Made by a program: the position numbers and the translations under genes. A stretch of DNA of 64,000 bases from JALYXV01 sp963791545 (lineage in GTDB: Bacteria > Actinomycetota > Acidimicrobiia > Acidimicrobiales > Palsa-688), in contig CAWBSR010000009.1 in the NCBI GenBank assembly GCA_963791545.1, positions 1 to 64,000 of the forward strand, in the 5' to 3' direction. Of the stretch, positions 1-9,050 are shown in pieces. Position 1 is the first letter of the stretch. Each line of letters begins with the position of its first letter. A model generated the notes under the pieces. That model saw only the letters and a list, made by a program, of their open reading frames with translations, searched no databases and was not told where the DNA came from.

Positions 1-370
1 CGTAAGAGATGGCCCGCGCCTTCGAACGGCGGCACGTTATGGGGCACGTGCTCGTGGGCCGGCGCGCAAACCGGGTCGCCGATCGGGCGCGGCAAGCGAT
101 CCTTCGGCAGAACGGGACGATCGCTCCGATGAGATGATCTGGCGCAGGGTCTCCCATTGCAGTTGCCCTGAATGCACCGGTGGCTGGAGAGCGGCTCAAG
201 AACTGTGGCTGGCGCCGCACCCACGGCCCGTGTGGCCGGGTCGGGGTCACGCAAGATGCGGACGGTCTGCGGACCGTTCAGCCGCTCGGGCCCAAGCCTG
301 GTTCTCGCCGGAACGTGGTTCGTTGGGACTCACGAGGCGTCGATGCGCGTTCCTTCGAAGATGAGCAAGC
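1..370. other. left edge, no gene assigned
   Basis: I cannot assign a gene here. The minus-strand frame covering roughly 1-130 has high GC at third codon positions and reads ...DPVCAPAHEHVPHNVPPFEG..., so it may be the start-proximal part of a gene leaving the window. I do not recognise the family and see no convincing start. The overlapping short plus-strand frames look like high-GC noise. Confidence 0.3.
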
Positions 371-814
371 TCAGGCGTCGATCCGCTGGGCCAGCGCCAC
401 GATGACCCCCTCCGGCCCACGGACGTAGGTCATCCGCCAGGTGTCCTCGAACTCGCCGATGCCGCCCACCAGCCCGTAGCCCGCGGCGGCGAGGTCGTCG
501 ACGGTCCCGAGGAGATCATCGACCTCGAAGCACACGTTGCGCAGGCCCAGCTCGTGGGCCATGGCGACGGGTGATCCGGGGGCATGAACCGGCCGGACGA
601 AGCTCGACAGCTCCAGCCGCGTTCCGCCGTCGGGTGGCCGCAGCATCACGATCTCGGTGCGCGAATCCGGAATGCCGCAGACGGTGTCCAGGAACTCGCC
701 CTCTATGAAGGTGCGGCCCTCGACCTCGAGGCCCAGTCCGACGAAGAACGCCGTGACCAAGTCGAGATCGGCGACGGTGATGCCGACGTGGTCGAACGAC
801 TTGATGTGTGCCAT
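371..814 (-). CDS. VOC-family (glyoxalase/bleomycin-resistance fold) protein
   Basis: The 147-residue product has the single VOC-domain layout: it opens MAHIKSFDHVGITVADLD, has ELSSFVRP near the middle, then GLRNVCFEVDDLLGTVDDL, and ends with a YVRGPEGVIVALAQ strand. VOC proteins bind a metal and act on small electrophiles or as resistance proteins; the substrate cannot be read from sequence. The start at 814 is supported by an AGGAGG Shine-Dalgarno sequence about 6 nt upstream (revcomp of 823-828). A longer upstream reading adds low-complexity Arg/Ser sequence and is rejected. This is one of few genes here with a classical ribosome binding site. Confidence 0.85.
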   Translation of the reverse strand: MAHIKSFDHVGITVADLDLVTAFFVGLGLEVEGRTFIEGEFLDTVCGIPDSRTEIVMLRPPDGGTRLELSSFVRPVHAPGSPVAMAHELGLRNVCFEVDDLLGTVDDLAAAGYGLVGGIGEFEDTWRMTYVRGPEGVIVALAQRIDA

Positions 815-1040
815 GGCTTCTATCCTCCTGCATGGGACGGGTTGTCGGACACAGAAACGGAGCCGCCGTCGCGTTCTCGACATCGTTCGCCAGCGTCGAA
901 GCGAAGACCGGCCGCTGGGATGGGAGGTACTGTGCCGTGGGGTGACGCCGGCGCGGACGGCGAGCTTGTCCCAGACCCGAGGGACTCGTGGCTCGGTTGA
1001 CGACATCGGGCTCGCGAAGGTCGTCGGCATCGCGCCGCTC

Positions 1041-1046
1041 TAGCCT
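1041..1046 (+). promoter_or_regulatory. candidate -10 (TAGCCT) of DUF2200 gene
   Basis: TAGCCT lies 7 nt before ATG 1054, and there is no Shine-Dalgarno sequence. Confidence 0.5.
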
Positions 1047-1053
1047 CACGGTG

Positions 1054-1395
1054 ATGCACCGGATATTCACGACCAGCGTCTCGTCGGTCTACCCGCACTA
1101 CTTGGCGAAGGTGGAGCGCAACGGCCGCACGAAGGCCGAGCTCGATCAGGTGATCGAGTGGCTCACCGGCTATGACGACACCAGGTTGCAGGCCCTGCTT
1201 GGGGCGGACACGACGTTCGAGTCGTTCTTCGCTGAGGCCGAGCTGAACCCCAAAGCCTCGTCCATCACCGGGACGGTGTGCGGTGTTCGGGTCGAGGAAG
1301 TAGACGATCCCCTGATGCAGAAGATCCGCTACCTCGACAAGCTGGTCGACGAGCTCGCGAAGGGCCGGCCCATGGAGAAGGTCCTGCGGGCATGA
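1054..1395 (+). CDS. DUF2200 family protein
   Basis: The 113-residue protein matches the DUF2200 pattern: MHRIFTTSVSSVYPHYLAK at the start, then NGRTKAELDQVIEWLTGYD, a central FFAEAELNP segment, and a C-terminal IRYLDKLVDELAKGRPMEKVLRA helix. DUF2200 proteins are small, cytoplasmic and uncharacterised. An in-frame GTG at 1051 is an alternative start, but ATG 1054 sits 7 nt after a TAGCCT hexamer and fits a leaderless mRNA. The gene is divergent from the VOC gene and convergent with the hydrolase remnant that follows. Confidence 0.8.
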   Translation: MHRIFTTSVSSVYPHYLAKVERNGRTKAELDQVIEWLTGYDDTRLQALLGADTTFESFFAEAELNPKASSITGTVCGVRVEEVDDPLMQKIRYLDKLVDELAKGRPMEKVLRA

Positions 1396-1428
1396 GGCCG
1401 GGCGAAGAGGTCCGCTGGACGACGGGCG

Positions 1429-1883
1429 CTACGAATGGAAGGGGCCCACGAGTACCCGGAGCTCGTCGCTTCGCTGCATGACCTCGGTGTGGCGCGTGGC
1501 GGGCAGGACAGCGAGGCGACAATCGGGGAAAAGGTCGAGCATCTCGGCGGCGTGGTCGAGGCGAACGAAGTCCTGATCGCCGATCACGAGGGACGTGGAG
1601 GCGGTGATCGATCGGATCTCGTCGGCGGTCCAGCCGGCCATGTCGTGGACCACTGGGTGCAAGCGCTCGAGGAACGGGAAGAGGCCGTCGGGGTTCGGCG
1701 CCACCGCTTCGTAGTCCGCCCTCCAGGCGGCGAACTCCTCCTCGGTCGGTAGGCGCGGGTCGTCCTGTTCGGGTGCCGTGATCTCGGGGTGGTAGCCGTC
1801 GGGCGGATGTGCGAGGCGGCGAGCACGAGGCGGCGGACCGTGGCCGGGTGCTGGTCATGTTGGGAGCGAAAGAAAGGACCCAT
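1429..1883 (-). pseudogene. alpha/beta hydrolase remnant (frameshifted, 5'-truncated)
   Basis: Two overlapping minus frames together read as the C-terminal half of an alpha/beta hydrolase. One gives ...HPATVRRLVLAASHIRP (1800-1860). Near 1803 the reading moves to DGYHPEITAPEQDDPRLP... and continues to VIGDQDFVRLDHAAEML, LAVLPATRHTEVM and the C-terminal LVGPF. The N-terminal half with the nucleophile elbow is missing, so this is a decayed gene. The late Asp (GDQDFV) and His (ATRHTE) regions are intact. The family call is secure; the ancestral substrate is unknown. Confidence 0.7.
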
Positions 1884-2436
1884 AGCGAGTGGGACGGGCT
1901 ACTGCACGACTCCGGTTTCAGGATGACACGTGTCGTCGCTACGCCGGGGCTCGCGTGGATCGAGGCGAGACCCGCAATTTGAGTTCCTACGCTCAACTCG
2001 GCATCCCAGTGCTCCGCCGTTTCTCAGCGATCAATCAGTTAAAGCGATCGTTTACGAGTAGTCCGCCGTGAGCCGTTGACGAGTCTCCGGGAGTTCGTCT
2101 GTGCGGATGCTCCATTTAGTGTCGGTCCGCTTGAGAGGTCGTGATTCTCGGCTGGTAGTGCTGGTCGAAGCTGATGATTTGGTTGCCGGGCGGGTTGGAG
2201 AGCGTTTTGTTGGCGGCGTTAATCCTCGGAGATGCTATCGCTTCGACGGCCTCGTCGAAACGATATGAACCTGCCGAGGCTGCAATTCCTCTATCGAAGG
2301 ACAGCGATCCAACGGAGGTCTGTCGGAGCCGTTCCTGTCATGAGGGTCGAATCCGACTCCGCGACCGACCGATCGGGAACCGGCGGAGGTCTGCACGCGA
2401 TGCGCTGAATAATGGCGGGGTTGCGGAACGTCTCGG
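1884..2436. other. gene-free stretch
   Basis: There is no frame with credible codon usage or a recognisable product. The sequence is somewhat less GC-rich than the flanking genes, as in other decaying parts of this region. I see no tRNA, repeat array or clear terminator. Confidence 0.4.
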
Positions 2437-3486
2437 TCAGCCCTTGCTCCAGGAGTCAAGTATGACCTGGACCTGGTCGACGACCTGATGGCGGGCGTCT
2501 GCTCGGGGCGCGCCTGACAACAAGAGCTGATCATAGGGTGTGTCGATCTGGCGTATCGAGGCGACCACGGCCAAGGTGACCGCCTCGGGGTCGAGGACAC
2601 GCCCAGCCGCGCTCCGCCCGACCCGGCCGCTGCTCCGCTTCGTCGCATGCCGGGCGATCGCCTCGACCCGCTCGGCTGGGCAGCCCGGGAACAGCCGGCC
2701 GATCTCGGCCGCGAACTGGGCGTAGAACTCTTCGTCGTGGCCGGCTCGACGCTGCTCGTCGCGGGCCTGACGGCGGGCGCGGAGCGCCTCGTCGGCCAGG
2801 CACTCCTCCTCGGCGAGCACCACTGCGTCCTCCTCGACGAGCAGGCCCTGGCGTTCGTAGCGGCGCCGGGTCGAACTGAAACGGACCACCACCGCGGAGA
2901 GTCCACTGGCCTTCTTGGCCCGTCGGGTCAACGCTGCGTCGCCCGACGGCAGGAAGACCAGGTGGTCCATGTCGGCGCAGCCCAGGCACAACGGCCCCGG
3001 CCCGTCCATGATCAGCAGGTCACCGGTCCCCTGACACGCGCTGCACGTCCACTCCCGTGACGACTCGATGACGACCAGATCCGGCGCCTGATTGACCTTG
3101 TCGACCAGCCGTCGCCGTTTGGCTTCCGAAAGTTCTGGCGACACCCAATGGGTCCGGTAGGCCAACTCGATCGCCGGCTCCCCGCTGCGGCTGAAGCGAA
3201 GCGGCCGTCGATCCCGGCTCCGGGCGACGTAGGCCGTCTCGCTGGGCGACAGGCCGTTGGCGAGCGCCCACCGTCGAAAGATGGCCATGGCGGCCGACAG
3301 CTTGTGCAGGTTGGCCTGCGCCACCCGCTCCAGGTCCTCGACGCGACCTTGGCGCCACCCGGCGACCGCCTGGGGTGTCAACCAACCGACGCCGATCAGC
3401 ACGTCGATCGCCGAGACGTAGCTCCGCTCGGCCAGCGCCGCCTCCGCCGCTCGCACCACCCGTTTCTCCAGATCGACTGCCGCCAC
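2437..3486 (-). CDS. DUF2293 domain protein with internal zinc ribbon
   Basis: The 349-residue product has three parts. An N-terminal helical region (VAAVDLEKRVVRAAEAAL...) is followed by a central treble-clef or ribbon segment with CSAC and CLGC pairs about 20 residues apart. The C-terminal DUF2293 domain reads RLFPGCPAERVEAIARHAT...SGRVGRS...VASIRQIDTPYDQLL. A long charged, Arg/Glu-rich helix (VLAEEECLADEALRARRQARDEQRR) links them. I chose the GTG at 3486 because a GGGGAGG sequence lies 8 nt upstream; an in-frame start at 3552 would add 22 residues. The double CxxC suggests zinc binding and perhaps nucleic-acid contact. No pathway can be assigned. Confidence 0.75.
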   Translation of the reverse strand: MAAVDLEKRVVRAAEAALAERSYVSAIDVLIGVGWLTPQAVAGWRQGRVEDLERVAQANLHKLSAAMAIFRRWALANGLSPSETAYVARSRDRRPLRFSRSGEPAIELAYRTHWVSPELSEAKRRRLVDKVNQAPDLVVIESSREWTCSACQGTGDLLIMDGPGPLCLGCADMDHLVFLPSGDAALTRRAKKASGLSAVVVRFSSTRRRYERQGLLVEEDAVVLAEEECLADEALRARRQARDEQRRAGHDEEFYAQFAAEIGRLFPGCPAERVEAIARHATKRSSGRVGRSAAGRVLDPEAVTLAVVASIRQIDTPYDQLLLSGAPRADARHQVVDQVQVILDSWSKG

Positions 3487-3759
3487 GCCCGACACCTCCC
3501 CCACAACCCCGGCTTCGGTCCAGTTTCCCACCGCATCGCCGACTGAGCCCAAGAATGCTCAGCTGCCCACGATCCCAGGATCATCGGTTCGCAGGCGTCG
3601 AAGCCGATCTGCGAACAGGTCCGACCTGAACAACAACGTGCCGACGGCAACAACAGCCGATGATCATTGCTGAGCGCTCCTCTCGTGCCGAAGCAGGACG
3701 GTTCTGCTCCCGAGGGGTCGCGGTGTTCCGCGCGAGCGTCGGCGCCGCCCTACGGGCCG

Positions 3760-5247
3760 TTACTGCCCTGGACAGCCACCGTTGTTCGGGAGGGGGATAA
3801 AGGCGTACTCGCGAGAATCGAACGCGCGGGTGCGCTCGCGATAATCGGTCATATAGCCAGGCCAATTGGAGACGTTCCGGCCTTCTCGATTGCGATACCA
3901 AGAATCGCACTGCGTCCACGCCGTCCCCTCGAAGCGCGCCTGCACCTCGCGGGCACTGGCAGCCTCGACCTCGGAACGCACATCGACCGCGGCGACCCCC
4001 AGATCGCGAACACGCTCGAGTGCTTGGCGCAGGTAGGCGGCCTGGGCTTCGTGGTACACAATGATCGAGCCTCCCGAAGTGTTGGTATTGGGCCCGTACA
4101 TCAAGAAAAGCGACGGAAATCCCGGCACGGTAATGCCCAGGTGTGCGTGCGGTCCCCCCGCCCAGGCCTCGCGCAATGTGACGCTGTGGGCGCCGACGAT
4201 CTCCATCGGAAACATGAACTCCGTCGTCCTAAAACCCGTGCCATAGATGATGCAATCGACCTCGCGCTCGTCGCCGTCGGCCGTCACGATCCCGGTGGGA
4301 GTGATCCGTGTGATGGGCTCGGTCACGAGCTCAACGTTGGGACGCTGCAACGCCCGCAGGAAGAACGAGCTGAACAAGACGCGTTTACAGCCGAAGGTGT
4401 AGTCCGGCCAGACCTTGCGGCGCAGCTCAGGGTCCCGGAGCTGCCAGCGCATGAACGCGGCCGAGACCGCATGGCCCACCCGGCCCCAGGTCCGCGGACG
4501 GCGAATCATGAGCGTCAGACTCTCAGCGCGGTAGAAGCTGACGCGCCGCCGCAGTGCCTGGACTACGGGAACCTGGGTGGCCTTCTTAACCGGTCGCGGG
4601 TACAGACGGTTCTTGCGGGGCAGGAACCAGTTGCCGGTCCTCTGGAACACGACGAGCCGCTCGACCGATTCGGCGATCGCGGGCACGAACTGCACCGCGC
4701 TGGCGCCGGTGCCCACGACGGCGACCCGCTTGCCACGCAGGTCGTAGTCATGGTCCCAGCATGCGGAATGGAAAGTGTGCCCCGCAAACGATTCCCTGGC
4801 GTCGATGCGCGGATACGCGGCACGATGAAGCTGGCCGGTGGCCACCACCACAGCGTCAGCAGCCCACGCCCGGCCATCCGCGCTCACCACCTTCCACTGG
4901 CGGCCTTCCTCGTCCCAGCTACAGCAAACGACCTCGGTGTTCGCCACGACGAGCCGCTCCACACCGAACTCGCGGGCTACTCCACACAAGTAGTCGAGGA
5001 TCTCAGCCTGGGGCGAACAGATCCGCGACCACGCGCGCTGCTGCGCAAAGGAGAACGAGTAGAGAGGACTGGGAACGTCGCAGGCGGCGCCCGGGTAGGT
5101 GTTGTAAAACCACGTGCCGCCGGGGCCGGCGGCACGGTCGAGAATCGTGACATCCCGGAAGCCGTGCCGGCACAGCTCGATCGCAGCGCCGATACCGCCG
5201 AAGCCGGCGCCCACGATCACCACCTTCAAGTCCCGAGGCGCGGACAC
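3760..5247 (-). CDS. flavin-containing (Baeyer-Villiger type) monooxygenase
   Basis: This 495-residue enzyme has the class B flavoprotein monooxygenase layout. It has an N-terminal FAD Rossmann motif (VIVGAGFGGIGAA), the PGGTWFYNTYPGAACD flavin-contact segment, the Baeyer-Villiger fingerprint FxGxxxHxxxWD (FAGHTFHSACWD), a second NADPH Rossmann motif (VVGTGASA), and an ATG-like segment near the C-terminus (IIYGTGFRTTEF). Members use NADPH and O2 to insert oxygen into ketones or oxidise heteroatoms; the substrate is unknown. The GTG start lies 6 nt after TAGGTT, as in a leaderless transcript. It appears intact, in contrast to the broken genes beside it. Confidence 0.9.
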   Translation of the reverse strand: MSAPRDLKVVIVGAGFGGIGAAIELCRHGFRDVTILDRAAGPGGTWFYNTYPGAACDVPSPLYSFSFAQQRAWSRICSPQAEILDYLCGVAREFGVERLVVANTEVVCCSWDEEGRQWKVVSADGRAWAADAVVVATGQLHRAAYPRIDARESFAGHTFHSACWDHDYDLRGKRVAVVGTGASAVQFVPAIAESVERLVVFQRTGNWFLPRKNRLYPRPVKKATQVPVVQALRRRVSFYRAESLTLMIRRPRTWGRVGHAVSAAFMRWQLRDPELRRKVWPDYTFGCKRVLFSSFFLRALQRPNVELVTEPITRITPTGIVTADGDEREVDCIIYGTGFRTTEFMFPMEIVGAHSVTLREAWAGGPHAHLGITVPGFPSLFLMYGPNTNTSGGSIIVYHEAQAAYLRQALERVRDLGVAAVDVRSEVEAASAREVQARFEGTAWTQCDSWYRNREGRNVSNWPGYMTDYRERTRAFDSREYAFIPLPNNGGCPGQ

Positions 5248-5253
5248 CCACCA

Positions 5254-5259
5254 AACCTA
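5254..5259 (-). promoter_or_regulatory. candidate -10 (TAGGTT) of monooxygenase gene
   Basis: TAGGTT on the minus strand ends 6 nt before GTG 5247. Confidence 0.45.
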
Positions 5260-5376
5260 TCCGTCGAGACCGCGCCGGCTCCTCGATCCCTCGGGGCATT
5301 CGGGGCCACTCGGCCGCGAGATAACCGGCGGGGCCGAGCCTTACCAGTGCTTGACAACGCCCGGCCCACGGTTGGT

Positions 5377-6016
5377 TCAGCGGGAGGCGCCGGCCAGGAA
5401 CGCCGCCACGACGTAGGTGGCGTGGCGGTCGAGAGATCCCCGGCCCCGGTCGTAGCGCATCGTCGGTGCGCGGGTCGGCGTGGCTGGCCGCTTCCTGGAC
5501 CTCGCGAAGCGCGACGCCGGCATCGAAACTGGTGGCAGTAATCAAAGAGTGCCTCAGGCTATGAACCGTTGAGGGCCAGCAGCGACGCCAGGGCATGGTC
5601 GCGGCCCGAGCCGAGCCCGGCCTGAACCAGGAACGCGCCCAGCTCGGTTCGATCCAAGCCGAGAGTCCGCGACTCGTAATCCACCTTCGGCCTTCGAAGA
5701 TTGAGCGCCGGGGTGCGCTCCGCGAGTTCACGCCCTGCTCGCAGTACTTGTAGAAGCTGGCCAACGTGGACAGGCGCCGGGCGACCGTCGAGCGCATCCG
5801 TCCCGTCTCCTCCATCCACCGGCCAAACAGCTCCAGATGAGTCCCGGCGTACCGTGAACAGCGTCAGCTTGCCCTCATGGCACCACGACCGAAATGATCG
5901 CAGGATCACCGGAGTAGCTGACCCGGGTGGTCCCGCAGTAGCCGGCCAGGAAACCGGCGACGGCCAACACCTCCTTCTGCTCGACGCTCTCGGCGAGGAC
6001 ATCCTCCACAGCTGAC
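5377..6016 (-). pseudogene. tyrosine recombinase (integrase) remnant
   Basis: Pieces of a tyrosine recombinase are spread over three minus frames in the correct order. They are an N-terminal SAM-like segment (FRSWCHEGKLTLFTVRR), MRSTVARRLSTLASFYKYCEQ, then RRPKVDYESRTLGLDRTELGAFLVQAGL, then HALASLLALNG. After that the sequence jumps directly to HSLRHS...FDAGVALREVQEAASHADPRT and the terminal DRHATYVVAAFLAGASR. The stretch that should carry the first catalytic Arg and the Lys is deleted, and several frameshifts are present, so no active recombinase can be made. It marks a former mobile element and lies only 3 kb from the tRNA-bounded island, but the sequence does not show a link between them. 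Confidence 0.8.
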
Positions 6017-6158
6017 AAACTGGACTTGGCGCGCTCCCTTCGGTCAACCAACCCATCCTTTGGGCCGGAAACCCCAAGGACAGCAGCACGGCCAAACCTC
6101 GGGACGTCGCAGAGGGTTATCGAGCAGACCGCTGGTGCCGAACCCGGGCGGTTGTCAC

Positions 6159-6470
6159 ATGCGACATCCCCCCGTTCCGATCGTCGAAATTGACCTCACC
6201 GATCCCGAAGAGCTTCCCTACTTCTTCAAGGAAGGCGCAAGCATTCACAAGTCTTCACTCTGTTGGACCGATGATGAGGAAGAGGCGACCCTGAACTTGG
6301 CGGAGAAACTCCAAGATGACATCCTTGAGATGCTGTGGAGCCCGGCTTGGCCACAGTGCCGCGGGCACACGCATCCCGCAGTACCACGACTTGTCCATGG
6401 CAACGCTTTGTGGGTATGCCCAAAGACCGGCTTCTCCCTCGCAACCATCGGGTCCTTGCGCCGTCCTTGA
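6159..6470 (+). CDS. small protein with WxxCxxH...WVCPKTG C-terminal motif
   Basis: The 103-residue frame has an acidic N-terminal half (VEIDLTDPEELPYFFKEGA, then DDEEEATLNLAEKLQDDILEML) and ends WPQCRGHTHPAVPRLVHGNALWVCPKTGFSLATIGSL. This ending resembles a C-terminal ribbon found in small actinobacterial proteins, a Cys/His knuckle followed by WVCP. The function is unknown. There is no clear ribosome binding site or -10, and base composition is lower in GC than the core genes, so it may be a decaying or acquired gene. Confidence 0.5.
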   Translation: MRHPPVPIVEIDLTDPEELPYFFKEGASIHKSSLCWTDDEEEATLNLAEKLQDDILEMLWSPAWPQCRGHTHPAVPRLVHGNALWVCPKTGFSLATIGSLRRP

Positions 6471-7033
6471 CTCCAAGGGGCGACAGCATTTCTTACCGAG
6501 CGCGAAGGTGCCGATACCGAGCTGTTATTGGCCTCTCGCAGGCCGTCCTCGGTCCTGCCGCCGGGCTCAATGACTGAGACAGTGGTGTACTTCGACAGAG
6601 GGCAGACTTATTCGGGAGGACCTTCCGCAACGACATGACCATTCCTCTTTGTTCGCCGGCTGCGTCGGTCAGTACCAGTTGTCCTGTGCTTGTGGGAGAC
6701 GGACCGGACTTCGTCGAAGATCTTTCTCTGCCTGCTCCCCGCATCCCCCCGACGAGTGGGTCGAAGGGCGACCGTTGAGTCAGCAATGCTGGACCAATCG
6801 CATTCAAATGCAATGTTCTCCAATTTGGACAACGATACTGTTGCCACCTGTTCGGGCTAACGCCGGTCACTTCTGGATATGTAGCCAGTTATGAATCGCC
6901 GCGCTTCACTCACATGGAGACGAGGAGATCGGAGTAGTGCGAACTGGTGGAAGGAGAAGAAGGCCTATGACAACCGACTCAGGACCGTCCTATCGGCGAA
7001 CAAAGTGGGCCCACCTGACAAGGAGACGCGGTG
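6471..7033. other. gene-free, lower-GC stretch
   Basis: Several short frames on both strands overlap here, but none has a recognisable motif, a ribosome binding site or actinobacterial codon bias. I see no repeat or RNA gene. Confidence 0.4.
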
Positions 7034-7252
7034 TCAATGGTTCGGGCGGCACCCGAACGGGGTCGAATGCGTACCGGGCGGACAACCATGATTGCGTTGA
7101 TGAGGAATATGGTGATTCGCAACGCAATATCCACTTGCGTTCCGATGGAAAGCCGGGCCACAGCCGCCCGACATTGGAGCTGCCTGAGCTCCGGCCATAC
7201 CAACAAACGTTACACTAAATGTAACGGCAAGAGACATGATCGAGCGTTTCAA
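7034..7252 (-). CDS. small secreted Cys-rich protein (GCGPxFHRN...GCRPN type)
   Basis: The best start is TTG 7252, preceded by AGGAGG with 5 nt spacing. It gives a 72-residue protein with a Lys-Arg n-region, a hydrophobic core (IMSLAVTFSVTFVGMAGA) and an AQA-type signal-peptidase-I cleavage site. The mature part is only about 45 residues: GGCGPAFHRN, GYCVAN, a His-rich linker, HGCPPG and FGCRPNH. It has four Cys, suited to two disulfides. This Cys/His/Pro pattern resembles small exported proteins common in alphaproteobacteria, and the local base composition differs from the core genes, so transfer is plausible. The function is unknown. Confidence 0.6.
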   Translation of the reverse strand: MKRSIMSLAVTFSVTFVGMAGAQAAPMSGGCGPAFHRNASGYCVANHHIPHQRNHGCPPGTHSTPFGCRPNH

Positions 7253-7659
7253 GAGATCCTCCTGTCGGCGCCACCGCATTCTTAGGCGCAAATGCCACGG
7301 TACTACGAACCCTATCCCTCCGATAGACAGACCGGCTGTATCGTACCCCGTTCCATTGGGTCATCGCAATGCAAAGGGGATCCCCGGGCATTCCCTCGGC
7401 ACGGACCGGTGCCCGAACGCGGACTCGTCGACCAACCGATCGAGGTGATACGAAGCCGATGCCAAGCCACTATCCCGGCTTCTTTCGCCACAACCAGCCA
7501 TCGAAGGCTCTTGGCCAACTTCCCCCCTACAGGTGCCATTATCCCGTACGGGCTATGCCGATACTGAACACCATGGGCGAGCGGGCAGAGTTCTGGATGA
7601 TCGCGATGGAGCGGTCAACCTCCGAATTGACGCGACGGTTACGGGCAGTTCAAGCCCCG
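7253..7659. other. gene-free stretch
   Basis: No frame here resembles a protein family or has a supported start. It separates the small secreted protein from the OsmC remnant. Confidence 0.35.
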
Positions 7660-8118
7660 CTCATAGTCGTTATCGGGAGGAACCGGGGACAACCCTGGTG
7701 ACCCCTTCGCCGAAGGCCGGCTCGGCTCCGAGGAGGTGTCGCGCTCGGTCGATACCGGCCGAGCGCTGGTGAACGCCGGGCTGCACGCCGCCAGCGGCGG
7801 CGAGGGCAGCTTTGGTTCTTGGGGGGATATGCTCCTGGAAGCGTTCGTGGCATGCGCTGGCGTGACGCTGTCCTCGGTGGTCACCAACCGCGGCGTGGCG
7901 GTCAGCGAACTATTCATGCCGAGGGGAATCTTGACTTCCGGGGGACCATGGGCGTCGATCGCGACACTCCTGTCGGCTTTCGGGCGATCCGTCTCCATTC
8001 GAACTACAAGCGATGCCTCGACGAGATGTTTGACAGGTTGTTGGCCGTGACTGAGCGGTACTGCGTGGTCTACCAGACAATAAGCCAGGGCTGTACGTTG
8101 TCAGTCGAACGCTCCTGA
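7660..8118 (+). pseudogene. OsmC-family protein remnant (at least two frameshifts)
   Basis: Three plus frames form one OsmC-like protein. The first ends ...YREEPGTTLVT near 7700. The second reads EGRLGSEEVSRSVDTGRALVNAGLH...GDMLLEAFVACAGVTLSSVVTNRGVAVSE up to about 7905. The third reads IHAEGNLDFRGTMGVDRDTPVGFRAIRLH...RLLAVTERYCVVYQTISQGCTL. Both catalytic-type Cys regions (VACAGVT and ERYCVVYQT) survive, but in different frames. OsmC/Ohr proteins reduce organic hydroperoxides or related adducts. The gene as it stands cannot give one product. Confidence 0.75.
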
Positions 8119-8887
8119 TCTCACCGGGGGCGCCCTGATTGGATGCCACGTCGACCCACGCCCGCCACATCACATCGCTGCGGGCGAGCTTGTCCTAAAG
8201 GGCGTGGAAGCGACGTTCTGGGTTCTGCTTGGCGCTGCGGCAAAGCACGCGTTGAAGAGCACGAACGGGGTCCAGGCCATCGACCTGTCTGACGGTTCTA
8301 GCCAATGTCGGCACTCATCAGCGTCCCTCCCTCCTTCGACATGCACCGGTGAAGCAGGGGCCCCAACCTTCGCTCGGGCCGGGTTGTGTTGTCCCGGTCG
8401 TCGCCGCTACTACGGCCCCCTCCGACTCCCTCTCGGGCGCCTGACATTCCCCGGGGTCACCGGTTGTAGCCAGCCGCTCTCCCGTCCCCACACGACGGGG
8501 CCGAGGAGGGCCACTCCAGTTCCACGACAACCTTCTGACCGTTCCACACCCCCTGCGGCCGGAGAGTCCCTCGGCGTCCGCTCCAAGTTCCCAGCGCCTT
8601 CCATGGCCTTCGCCCTGCAGGTACAGGCTCGGCTCCCTCTGGTTCCCTTTCGGGTAAAATGACGACGTTGCAGGCTTCGCTTCATGCTGCGGACCGGCCG
8701 GTTGCCTCCACCCCGCTTCGACGCCGGCCTCTCAACCGACACCGGGGGCTTCGCTACCGAGGACCTTGGCGTCTCCCCGGACCGGACTCACACCGGTTGG
8801 CCACCGTGAGCTTGTCGTCCGGTTACGTCATGAGGTCGTCTCCTTCCTCACAGCGCCCGAACGGCTGGACGCACACCTGGTCTTTTA
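8119..8887. other. unassigned 770-bp stretch beside the tRNA-Cys fragment
   Basis: Long open frames exist on both strands (for example 8410-8742 minus and 8659-9102 plus), but they are Arg/Pro/Ser-rich, have no family motif and look non-coding. The stretch could be the decayed end of an insertion or a structured RNA. I could not match it to group II intron domain V, RNase P RNA or tmRNA by eye. Confidence 0.35.
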
Positions 8888-8931
8888 GAGGCGGCGAGCG
8901 GAATCGAACCGCTGTAGAGGGCTTTGCAGGC
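8888..8931 (-). repeat. tRNA-Cys 3' fragment (candidate att site)
   Basis: It matches 11339-11382 with one mismatch (C/G in the T-stem-proximal variable region). It covers the 3' acceptor strand, the T arm and most of the anticodon loop, including the GCA anticodon. The D arm and 5' acceptor strand are replaced by unrelated sequence and the anticodon stem no longer pairs, so it cannot be a working tRNA. Confidence 0.8.
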
Positions 8932-9050
8932 TCGTTGCTGACCCAAAGAACTACCTGGTCAGGGGCCATATTATCAGCCGACGGGGAGCGGGAAGGGAGA
9001 GGTCGGGGAGCGACCGAGCGGTCAACAGAGGTCACCAACGGTCGCCTACG

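Noticed and set aside
6493..6870. A 125-codon minus-strand frame as a gene.
   Set aside because: It has no motif, ribosome binding site or core-like codon bias, and it overlaps other equally weak frames.
7208..7226. CGTTACA-CTAAA-TGTAACG inverted repeat as a possible operator.
   Set aside because: It lies inside the signal-peptide coding sequence and follows from the repeated codons for Val-Thr-Phe.
8200..8880. Group II intron or reverse-transcriptase remnant.
   Set aside because: No domain V hairpin or reverse-transcriptase motif could be found by eye.
8881..8965. A second tRNA-Cys gene.
   Set aside because: Only the 3' half matches; the D arm and 5' acceptor strand are missing and the anticodon stem does not pair.
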